NCBI GenBank assembly: GCA_903904615.1
Contig: CAIVDG010000238.1
Span: forward strand, 1 to 7,655
Length of the DNA stretch: 7,655 bases
Reading direction: 5' to 3'
Origin: an uncultured Acidimicrobiaceae bacterium
GTDB taxonomy: Bacteria; Actinomycetota; Acidimicrobiia; Acidimicrobiales; Ilumatobacteraceae
Both the position numbers and the translations under genes were made by a program. Each line of letters begins with the position of its first letter. Positions within the stretch are counted from its first letter, which is position 1. Shown piece after piece: positions 1-6,064 of this stretch. The notes below the pieces were generated by a model, which saw only the letters and a list, made by a program, of their open reading frames with translations, did no database searches and was not told the origin of the DNA.

Positions 1-1716
1 ACTCACCATTTCAGGGTATTTCGCGCGATACGCCTTCTTCAGCGAGTTATAGGTGCGCACCAACTGCCACGATGTTCGAAATACTTCGCGACGAATCTGA
101 ACAAATCGCTGACGGTCACGCGCACACACGAAACCTTCTTCAAAACGAGGATGGCGATACAAGATCTGATCATGACGAATGGCAAGACCTACGGCTCGAA
201 CATCGATTTGCGCCACACCGATTCTTCGTGAACGCAAGAATGAGGGAACCCATTGGCCAGCCCCGGTGAATGGCGCCAACATGAAACCACCGAGGCGATA
301 CAACTTCGAGCGTGGCGGGGTGAATCCCAAACTTTTCATCTCATCGGTGAGCGGCATGGCCTTTTCTTCAGACACCTGGCGAATTTCATCGTGCTTGGCA
401 GCATGGTCAATCTTCATCCACTCGTCTGGACCAGCAAGAAAATCCTTCATTCCCCAAATCATGTATTCAGCACTTGCATAGCGGTGTGAATACGCATTGC
501 GGAATCCGAAACTGAGATAGCGCCACGCCAAGTGTCTCCACTTGTGATCATCAAACACCAACGTGTCGATGAGTGCAAAATTTCGCACTTCGTAGTACAG
601 CGACGACGGATTGTTCTTCAGAGCAAAGTCGGCGTGCCACACTGCGATTCCGTTGAGGGTAACCGTGTGCTTTCCGGTGTGCATTAAGCCGAAAGCAACG
701 TCGTCTCCTCGCACAAAGACGGGCAGTGGATTCTCTTTCGCTAGGTGCATCGGGAACACCGTGAACCACCATGCGGAATAATCAATGTCAATTTCCAAAT
801 GGTCACGAACCATTTCCGCCCTGCTGCGAAGATCGATACCGCGACCATGGGCCCGCAACGGATATACCGAACGGAATTCGTACGCCGATCCAGCTTCAAA
901 CTGCATCCACGGCTGTTCTTCACTCATCATTGCGCCATGAATGCACAGGTCTGGATCGTTCGCAAATGAGAGAAGCGAGATTGTTCGCATAATTGATTCA
1001 GGCTCTAATGAGATGTCGTCATCCATCAAGACAACGTGTGTGCTCCAGCCTTCTTCTCGGAATTCAATAATTCCTCGGGCAAACCCGCCTGCTCCACCCA
1101 AGTTTGGGTTTGGAAGCACCCGAACAGGTGCACCCGCAGGAATTGTTGGCTGCAAGTTCTGTGCGTTGTCAACAACGACCACTTTCAGATGTCCGCGCAC
1201 ATTCGGCACTGTCGACTCAATGTGTACAAGTTTGTCAATGGTGGCGAGAACATACTCTTGACGATTAAAGGTGGTGATGGCCACACCGAGTCGAACTTCT
1301 CGAGCAGGTGCCGTTGTTGTGCTCCACTCGCCACCGCGCACGACAACGCCATCTTCAAGTGCCGTCACCGCAACAAAGAATGACTCGGCTCCCAGATCAC
1401 GAATACCGGCACACGTGACCGATGATTCAGTTTCAGAAACGTGGACAACCGTGTCCACACCATTGGCGTAGGCGATTAACTCGATGCGACAGCGACCAGA
1501 CACGTCCATAGTTGCGGCGAGATCGGCAATGGACGTCAGTCGGCTCCAACGGCCAGCGGCGAACACACCAAAAGCAGTGTCGAATGTGACCCTGTGACCA
1601 ACCGACAGGTGAACGCCATCTGAACGAAGGACCCCATCACCCGTTCGTACATACAGTGACGGTTCACTGAAGTCGGGGGCCGGAACCAGAATTCGGGCCA
1701 GGGGGTGGGATGTCAC
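1..1716 (-). CDS. glfT2: GlfT2-like galactofuranosyltransferase, 3' end cut by window
   Basis: Polymerising galactofuranosyltransferase: it adds galactofuranose from UDP-Galf to a polyprenyl-diphosphate-linked acceptor at the inner membrane face, building the galactan. The reading frame is open for all 572 codons to the left edge. The layout matches Mycobacterium tuberculosis GlfT2 (637 residues) as recalled: an N-terminal region of about 140 residues before the GT-A domain, VAITTFNR at 145-152, NPNLGGAGGF at 203-212, the metal-binding DDD at 232-234 in LMDDDISLEPES, the WW pair at 316-317, RGDD at 336-339 carrying the expected catalytic base, WH at 360-361 with the metal-binding His, then a helical C-terminal part containing KDFLAGP (424-430). 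Only about 20 residues appear to be missing. The GTG start at 1716 is the only usable start upstream of the conserved N-terminus. It lies 10 bases after glf, which makes its substrate, so co-transcription is likely. A smaller GlfT1-type enzyme would lack the N-terminal domain. Confidence 0.93.
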   Translation of the reverse strand, partial: MTSHPLARILVPAPDFSEPSLYVRTGDGVLRSDGVHLSVGHRVTFDTAFGVFAAGRWSRLTSIADLAATMDVSGRCRIELIAYANGVDTVVHVSETESSVTCAGIRDLGAESFFVAVTALEDGVVVRGGEWSTTTAPAREVRLGVAITTFNRQEYVLATIDKLVHIESTVPNVRGHLKVVVVDNAQNLQPTIPAGAPVRVLPNPNLGGAGGFARGIIEFREEGWSTHVVLMDDDISLEPESIMRTISLLSFANDPDLCIHGAMMSEEQPWMQFEAGSAYEFRSVYPLRAHGRGIDLRSRAEMVRDHLEIDIDYSAWWFTVFPMHLAKENPLPVFVRGDDVAFGLMHTGKHTVTLNGIAVWHADFALKNNPSSLYYEVRNFALIDTLVFDDHKWRHLAWRYLSFGFRNAYSHRYASAEYMIWGMKDFLAGPDEWMKIDHAAKHDEIRQVSEEKAMPLTDEMKSLGFTPPRSKLYRLGGFMLAPFTGAGQWVPSFLRSRRIGVAQIDVRAVGLAIRHDQILYRHPRFEEGFVCARDRQRFVQIRREVFRTSWQLVRTYNSLKKAYRAKYPEMVS

Positions 1717-1722
1717 TCCCCT
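1700..1722 (-). promoter_or_regulatory. Shine-Dalgarno and possible start-codon hairpin of glfT2
   Basis: On the minus strand AGGGGA sits directly before the GTG start, only one base away if AGGGG is the core, which is unusually close. The same bases can pair with downstream sequence: GGGA (1720-1717) with TCCC (1710-1707), leaving GTGACA including the start codon as a six-base loop, or AGGGG (1722-1718) with CCCCT (1704-1700). Such a hairpin would hide the ribosome site unless ribosomes arriving from glf opened it. The pairing is seen in the sequence; any regulatory role is inference. Confidence 0.3.
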
Positions 1723-1726
1723 AGTT

Positions 1727-2875
1727 TCACAGGGGATTCACCATGAACGGTGTCATTTGACGTTGTTCACGCCGACTCGCCAGGAATTCTTCGGCAACAT
1801 CGAGAGCCTCTTTGATGGTGACATCCATGTCCAGATATCGATACGTGCCCAAACGACCTAGAAAGGTCACCCGAGACGCCGCTTGGCCCGCCTGGACGTA
1901 TTGGTGCAGCTGCTCTTTTTCCTTCACCTGCCGAATGGGGTAATACGGAATGTCCCCCTCGTCGGCCAATCGGCTGTATTCGGTGTACAGGGTGGTTCCT
2001 TTGTGGCTTTCCCACGGAGCGAAATGTTTATGTTCGGTAATGCGCGTGTACGGCACATTCTCATCGCAGTAGTTCATGACCGGACACCCCTGAAAGTCGC
2101 CCGTTTCTTCTGATTCGACGAAGTCGAGCGTGCGGTATCCCAAACGCCCGTACTGACCTGAGAAGTATTCATCGATAGGGCCAGACCAGAAAACATGTTC
2201 TGCGGTTGACAACTCGTCTGGTGTCACCGTGCGATTCAGCGTTACTTCAATAAGTGGGTGATCAAGCATTGCTTCCACAATGGGTGTGTACCCATCTTTA
2301 GGAATTGCCTGCCAAGGGTGGTTGAAGTAACTGTCTTCGTACGAAAAACGCACAGGAAGTCGCGCAAGAATTGATGCAGGAAGTTCTGTTGGAGATACCC
2401 CCCACTGCTTCTGCGTGTATCCCTTGAAGAACGCCTCATACAGATCACGACCAACAAACCTCAATGCCTGGTCTTCAAAACTGACGGGGACATCAATTGT
2501 TGTATCGGCCCGAGATGCAATGAAAGCTTCTGCTTCCTTTGGCGACAAGGTAAGCCCGAAAAATTGATTGATGGTGTGCAAGTTCACTGGAAGCGAATAC
2601 ACCTTTCCACCAGAAGTTGCCTTCACTCGGTGGTTATACGGCTGCATTATGCCGAACTTGTTGATGTACTCCCACACGTTCTGAAAGCCCGTGTGAAAGA
2701 TGTGAGGTCCATACACATGCACCATCACTCCATTTGAGCGACGTTCTGTGTGTGCGTTGCCCGCTACGTGCGAACGGCCGTCAACAACCCATGATGCAAT
2801 TCCGGCGTCGGCTAATTGGCGAGCCACAACGGCGCCAGAGAACCCGGCACCAACAATGACGATGGAAGCTGTCAC
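1727..2875 (-). CDS. glf: UDP-galactopyranose mutase
   Basis: Flavoenzyme that interconverts UDP-galactopyranose and UDP-galactofuranose in the cytoplasm, the committed supply step for galactan. At 382 residues it is the normal bacterial length. Visible hallmarks are the FAD-binding GAGFSG at 9-14, YGPHIFHT at 55-62, SLPVNLHTINQFFG from 94, EAFFKGYTQKQWG at 147-159 with the conserved substrate-stacking Trp, LPVRF at 173-177, YTRITEHKHF at 276-285, and the C-terminal signature GRLGTYRYLDMD at 340-351. No key residue appears lost. The GTG start at 2875 is forced: an in-frame TAA, which is the stop of the upstream gene, lies six codons earlier with no other start between. There is no clear ribosome-binding sequence ahead of it, so translation may depend on coupling to the upstream gene. 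Upstream gap 18 bases, downstream gap to glfT2 10 bases. Confidence 0.97.
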   Translation of the reverse strand: MTASIVIVGAGFSGAVVARQLADAGIASWVVDGRSHVAGNAHTERRSNGVMVHVYGPHIFHTGFQNVWEYINKFGIMQPYNHRVKATSGGKVYSLPVNLHTINQFFGLTLSPKEAEAFIASRADTTIDVPVSFEDQALRFVGRDLYEAFFKGYTQKQWGVSPTELPASILARLPVRFSYEDSYFNHPWQAIPKDGYTPIVEAMLDHPLIEVTLNRTVTPDELSTAEHVFWSGPIDEYFSGQYGRLGYRTLDFVESEETGDFQGCPVMNYCDENVPYTRITEHKHFAPWESHKGTTLYTEYSRLADEGDIPYYPIRQVKEKEQLHQYVQAGQAASRVTFLGRLGTYRYLDMDVTIKEALDVAEEFLASRREQRQMTPFMVNPL

Positions 2876-2893
2876 GCGTGAAACGCTAGTTGT

Positions 2894-4060
2894 TTAGTGG
2901 CTCATCCACGGGGCACACAGGCCATCGAGGTCACGAACTTCAATGCGGTCACGATTTTCGTAGGTGACCTGGTTGTTTGGATCGGCGCGCAACTTGAAGA
3001 CACGGAATGACATTTCCGTTGTGTCAACGCTAAGAATGCGACCAATGAGCGGATCGCCAAGTTCAAGAATGATCTTGATGGTTTCAAGCGCCTGAATGGA
3101 TCCGATAATTCCGGGGAGCACACCAAGAACACCAGCTTCTGCACATGACGGAGCAAGTTCTGCTGGTGGTGGTTCGGGAACCATGTCGCGATAGGTAGGG
3201 CCGAGTTTCGGATGGAATACCGAGACCATTCCTTCGAAGCGGAAGATGCTTCCGTGCACCACGGGGATTCCCAACTTCACGCTTGCGTCATTCAAGAGAT
3301 AGCGGCTGGGGAAATTGTCTGCGCCGTCAACCACAACGTCGTAGCCCGACATGATTTCCATGATGTTGCTTGCGTCAAGACGGGTGTCGTAGGTCTTTAC
3401 TTTGACATCGGGATTCAGTTTCGCAATGGTCATGCGTGCTGATTCCACTTTGCGCTCGCCAATACGGTCCATGTTGTGCAGAATTTGGCGTTGCAGGTTC
3501 GAAGCATCGACATCGTCCATATCGACAATGCCGATTGTGCCAACGCCTGCTGCAGCAAGGTACAGCGCGGCTGGTGAACCAAGACCGCCTGCGCCCAACA
3601 TAAGAACCTTTGCGCCAAGCAATTTTGCTTGACCTTCCACACCCACTTCAGGAAGAAGAAGGTGGCGTTGGTAACGATTTCGTTGGTCTGGTGTCAGCGT
3701 GACGGGTTGACGCCACTCGCGTCCTTCGTCTTTCCACTTACCGAAACCGCCGGCCATTGACAACACATTTGTGTAGCCGAGTTCTTGTAATGTGCTTGCA
3801 GCAAATGCGCTTCGCACACCGCCAGCGCAGTACACCACAATCTCTTGGTCACGGTCGGTTGCGCGGCCTTCAATTTGTGCTTCCAGATGGCCGCGAGGAA
3901 TGTGCAACACATTGGGCAATGCGCCCTGTTCGTATTCGTCGGGCTCACGTACGTCGAGGACCAGTACGCCACCCGCTTCAATACGTCGCTGGGCGTCGGC
4001 GGTGTCGATTTCAGTGATCTGAGACTTTGCATTGGCGAGGAGGTCACGGAAGGTTGCCAT
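2894..4060 (-). CDS. moeB: Rhodanese-E1 fusion, MoeB/MoeZ-type adenylyltransferase/sulfurtransferase
   Basis: E1-like enzyme expected to adenylate the C-terminal glycine of a small ubiquitin-like sulfur carrier (MoaD, ThiS or CysO type) and pass on sulfur from its rhodanese domain. From ATG it has 388 residues. Rhodanese domain at about 20-116: LDVREPDEYEQG from 35 and the persulfide loop CAGGVRS at 78-84. ThiF/MoeB domain from about 125: GAGGLG at 156-161, SNLQRQILH at 187-195, VDGADNF at 244-250, SCAEAGVLG at 305-313. C306 aligns with human MOCS3 Cys239. Two oddities: the rhodanese is N-terminal, whereas in MoeZ and MOCS3 it is C-terminal; and the zinc CxxC pairs are absent, with T289 and D292 at the first pair and no Cys at the second (about 362-370). 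The ATG at 4060 is preferred over an in-frame TTG at 4066 because of the ribosome-site spacing. The carrier partner is not in the window, so molybdopterin, thiamine or cysteine synthesis cannot be told apart. Confidence 0.88.
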   Translation of the reverse strand: MATFRDLLANAKSQITEIDTADAQRRIEAGGVLVLDVREPDEYEQGALPNVLHIPRGHLEAQIEGRATDRDQEIVVYCAGGVRSAFAASTLQELGYTNVLSMAGGFGKWKDEGREWRQPVTLTPDQRNRYQRHLLLPEVGVEGQAKLLGAKVLMLGAGGLGSPAALYLAAAGVGTIGIVDMDDVDASNLQRQILHNMDRIGERKVESARMTIAKLNPDVKVKTYDTRLDASNIMEIMSGYDVVVDGADNFPSRYLLNDASVKLGIPVVHGSIFRFEGMVSVFHPKLGPTYRDMVPEPPPAELAPSCAEAGVLGVLPGIIGSIQALETIKIILELGDPLIGRILSVDTTEMSFRVFKLRADPNNQVTYENRDRIEVRDLDGLCAPWMSH

Positions 4061-4068
4061 GACCAAAA

Positions 4069-4075
4069 CCCTACC
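4069..4075 (-). promoter_or_regulatory. Shine-Dalgarno fixing the rhodanese-E1 start
   Basis: GGTAGGG on the minus strand lies 8 bases before the ATG at 4060. It would be only about 2 bases from the alternative TTG at 4066, so it supports the ATG. It sits in the 17-base gap just after the sirtuin stop codon. Confidence 0.55.
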
Positions 4076-4077
4076 AA

Positions 4078-4863
4078 CTAAGTCGGGAATCCAGCACGGG
4101 CCACCAGGTCGGTGAGAATGCGCGAGATGTCGCCACGCAAGATGATGTGGGCGTACTGGTCTCGCTCTGTGGGGCCCCCGTTGATAATGACCACCTTCTT
4201 GTTGGATGCACGTGCGCGGTCCACCACGTATGCAGCCGGTGTGACCGCCAACGTAGAGCCAATGGCCAAGAGCACATCACAGTTCTCGGCGGCGTCGAAC
4301 GAACCATTAATGACGGCTGGGTCTAGTGCTTGTTCAAACAACACTGCATCACTTTTCACAATGCCACCGCATAACTCACAATGCGGGTCGGGGTCGCCGG
4401 CGCGAACGCGCTCAATGAACTCAGCCATTGGCCGGCGATCTTTGCAGTCCCAACAACGACCGAACTTGATGGTGCCGTGCACTTCGTAGACAAGATCGTG
4501 CGAGAGACCCGAGTCTTGATGCAACCCGTCCACGTTCTGTGTAACAACAGCACTTAACTTGCCAGCGCGGTGCACTGCAACCAATGCGTGATGCCCCGCG
4601 TTGGGCACCGCAGTTCCATTGAACGTTCGCTCGCGGCCTTCCCATGCAACTTTGCGCACTTCTGGATCATTCAAGTAGTAACTGAGTGTCGACGTTTTCT
4701 CCGCAAGCGGATTTTTCACCCACAATCCATTTGGCCCGCGGAAATCGGGAATGCCGGAATCAGTGGAAATACCTGCCCCCGTAAATGCAACGACTCGCTC
4801 TGCCTCACGCAGCCATTGCGCAACAAGGTTCAGATCGTCGTCTGCTGGGAACTCACTACTCAT
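4078..4863 (-). CDS. SIR2-family NAD-dependent protein deacylase
   Basis: Cytoplasmic sirtuin that removes acyl groups from lysine using NAD, giving nicotinamide and O-acyl-ADP-ribose. It has 261 residues, a usual length for bacterial sirtuins. The NAD-binding segment GAGIS with SGIPDFRGPNGLW runs 29-48, QNVDGLH is at 109-115, the catalytic His is H129 in EVHG, the structural zinc cysteines are C137/C140 and C162/C165, and AIGSTLAVTPA at 200-210 is the second nucleotide-binding segment. CGGIVKSDAVLF differs from the textbook CGGxLKPxVVxFGE, but actinobacterial sirtuins recalled from memory often have KS here, so it is probably intact. The ATG at 4863 is chosen over a start near 4935 because it has a GAGGAA ribosome site and because the longer form would overlap the divergent gene. 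First gene of the minus-strand run, 17 bases before the rhodanese-E1 gene. Acyl preference (acetyl, succinyl or other) cannot be read here. Confidence 0.95.
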   Translation of the reverse strand: MSSEFPADDDLNLVAQWLREAERVVAFTGAGISTDSGIPDFRGPNGLWVKNPLAEKTSTLSYYLNDPEVRKVAWEGRERTFNGTAVPNAGHHALVAVHRAGKLSAVVTQNVDGLHQDSGLSHDLVYEVHGTIKFGRCWDCKDRRPMAEFIERVRAGDPDPHCELCGGIVKSDAVLFEQALDPAVINGSFDAAENCDVLLAIGSTLAVTPAAYVVDRARASNKKVVIINGGPTERDQYAHIILRGDISRILTDLVARAGFPT

Positions 4864-4866
4864 ATG

Positions 4867-4872
4867 TTCCTC
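4867..4872 (-). promoter_or_regulatory. Shine-Dalgarno of the sirtuin gene
   Basis: GAGGAA on the minus strand, with the GAGG core five bases before the ATG at 4863. It decides the sirtuin start against the longer in-frame reading from 4935, which has no comparable site. Confidence 0.6.
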
Positions 4873-4912
4873 ATTCTTACCCAAACGCACACATGACCGT
4901 GCTTTGAACGAA

Positions 4913-4919
4913 GAGAGGA
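4913..4919 (+). promoter_or_regulatory. Shine-Dalgarno of the 154-residue gene
   Basis: GAGAGGA ends three bases before the ATG at 4923, with the AGAGG core four bases away. It is the strongest ribosome site in the window and is good evidence that this unfamiliar gene is truly translated from 4923. Confidence 0.65.
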
Positions 4920-4922
4920 AAC

Positions 4923-5387
4923 ATGAGCCCAACACACACTCCGCACAACGTCACACTTCGTGTTGTTCCATGGGAAGACCCCGTTGTTGAATCACGAGGT
5001 TTCGCCGTGAACGACCCATACATCGAGATGTTCTGGCTACCGGTGCTAGGCCCCACCGCTACGTGGCTCTACCGACGCCTCGTGTCGGGGGTGCTCCACA
5101 GTCCATCTGGTTACACCATCAACATGGACGAACTTGCCCGCACCATTGGGGTGGCCTATACCCAAGGGCGCCACAACCCATTTGTTCGCGCTCTTCAACG
5201 TTGTGTCATGTTCGGCGTTGCCGAACACATCGCGGTTCAACCCATTCGCACATTGGCAGTGCGGAAATCACTGCCCTCACTTCCCCAACGTCATCTCGGG
5301 CGACTCCCCAATCAGTTACAAATTGCCCATCACGATTGGATGCAAAACCTACGCGAAAGCACACACTCACCATCTGGCGTCTCATAG
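4923..5387 (+). CDS. Conserved actinobacterial hypothetical protein, possibly winged-helix
   Basis: No named function is recognised. The 154-residue protein resembles short hypothetical proteins I recall from many Actinobacteria, sharing a pattern like ESxGxxxxxPYxExFWLPVLGPxxTWLxRRL near the N-terminus, GRHxPFxRALxR in the middle and LAVRxxLPxL near the end. Here these are ESRGFAVNDPYIEMFWLPVL (23-42), GPTATWLYRRL (43-53), GRHNPFVRALQR (82-93) and TLAVRKSLPSL (110-120). There is no signal peptide, membrane segment or metal-binding cysteine cluster. The order helix (about 43-58), helix (67-75, NMDELARTI), helix (84-99), then strand-like AVQPIRTLAVRKSL could be a winged helix-turn-helix, hence a DNA-binding protein; this is inference from pattern alone. 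A strong ribosome site precedes it. It is divergent from the sirtuin operon and 11 bases ahead of the SGNH hydrolase gene, so it may regulate or be co-expressed with neighbours. Confidence 0.85.
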   Translation: MSPTHTPHNVTLRVVPWEDPVVESRGFAVNDPYIEMFWLPVLGPTATWLYRRLVSGVLHSPSGYTINMDELARTIGVAYTQGRHNPFVRALQRCVMFGVAEHIAVQPIRTLAVRKSLPSLPQRHLGRLPNQLQIAHHDWMQNLRESTHSPSGVS

Positions 5388-5398
5388 CCTTGGCTTCT

Positions 5399-6046
5399 AT
5401 GCATCGCACATCAAAGGCCGTTCGCACATTCGTTGTGCTGGCCGCTGTGCTCGCGTCACTGTTTCCTTCGCCTGTTCATGCTGAACGAGTCAAAGTTCTC
5501 ATTCTCGGTGACTCTGTTGCATCAGTTCTCCGATGGTCGCCCACCTCTATGAAATCGCTGTGGAAAGGCCCCTACGACGTCACGCTCGAAGTATGGGGGT
5601 GCCAGAAACTTGTAGACCCCGGATGCATCGAAGGCGATGCGCCACAAGCCAGCGCACTGAAACTCTTGCAGAAACATCGCAACGAAGAGTTTGACATTGT
5701 TGTTGTAGCAACCGGATACAACGACACTGGCGCTTCATATTTGCAAAAATCACTTCGTCGCATTCACGCCGAAGTGACCTCACAGAATGCTCATCTCATT
5801 TGGTTGACGTACCGCGAGAACGGGAATGTGAAAATAAAGGCCCGGCAATTCAACAAGGTAGTGAAGTCACAATCCAAGAAACTTGGGTTCACTGTTCTGG
5901 ACTGGGCACTCATCTCCAGACGCCAGAAACATTGGTTCACTGGCGACGGTGTCCACATGAACGGCCATGGCGGCGTTCGTTTAGGTAACCACATCCGCCG
6001 CGCACTCGACTCGTACGTTTCGTCTGCCACTACCCCGTCCTCGTAG
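5399..6046 (+). CDS. Secreted SGNH/GDSL-type hydrolase
   Basis: Small exported esterase or acyl-hydrolase of the SGNH fold; substrate unknown. From the ATG at 5399 it has 215 residues. A signal peptide is visible: basic MHRTSKAVR, hydrophobic FVVLAAVLASLF at 11-22, and a probable cleavage after VHA (26-28). The mature part has block I LILGDSVAS at 34-42 with the nucleophile S39, block III VVATGYND at 102-109 with N108, and block V GDGVHMNGHG at 182-191 with D183 and H186. The oxyanion Gly is probably in EVWGC (64-68), where two Cys (68, 76) could form a disulfide after export. The frame stays open upstream to 5063, but that part overlaps the previous gene in another frame and would bury the signal peptide. 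No ribosome site precedes 5399 (in-frame TTG at 5390 is an alternative), so coupling to the gene ending 11 bases upstream is likely. Confidence 0.85.
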   Translation: MHRTSKAVRTFVVLAAVLASLFPSPVHAERVKVLILGDSVASVLRWSPTSMKSLWKGPYDVTLEVWGCQKLVDPGCIEGDAPQASALKLLQKHRNEEFDIVVVATGYNDTGASYLQKSLRRIHAEVTSQNAHLIWLTYRENGNVKIKARQFNKVVKSQSKKLGFTVLDWALISRRQKHWFTGDGVHMNGHGGVRLGNHIRRALDSYVSSATTPSS

Positions 6047-6064
6047 AACAGTTAGTTTGGGCGC

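Larger units (their letters stand above)
4864..4922. promoter_or_regulatory. Divergent intergenic region with promoters for both runs
   Basis: These 59 bases are the only gap between the minus-strand operon starting with the sirtuin and the plus-strand run starting with the 154-residue protein, so promoters for both should lie here or just inside the genes. I see no convincing -35/-10 pair on either strand; TAAGAAT on the minus strand (about 4875-4881) is a possible -10 but has no well-spaced -35. A shared regulator or co-expression is possible but not shown. Confidence 0.4.

Noticed and set aside
72..1471. Several plus- and minus-strand open frames of 60-115 codons across positions 72-1471
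   Set aside because: All lie within the continuous glfT2 frame, show no family motifs, and have the low-complexity, Arg/Ser/Thr/His-rich look of antisense or shifted-frame readings.
4061..4066. TTG start at 4066 for the rhodanese-E1 gene
   Set aside because: It adds only two residues, and the ribosome site is too close to it; the ATG at 4060 fits better.
4132..4356. The KSD in place of KPx in the sirtuin zinc/NAD region as a sign of an inactive enzyme
   Set aside because: The zinc cysteines, catalytic His and NAD motifs are all present, and similar KS variants are recalled in actinobacterial sirtuins.
4864..4935. Longer sirtuin start at 4935
   Set aside because: The added residues match nothing in sirtuins, would overlap the divergent gene start at 4923, and the ATG at 4863 has a good ribosome site.
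5063..5398. Open upstream extension of the SGNH hydrolase frame (a 327-residue reading)
   Set aside because: It overlaps the well-supported 154-residue gene in another frame, would place the signal peptide more than 110 residues inside the protein, and has no family resemblance.
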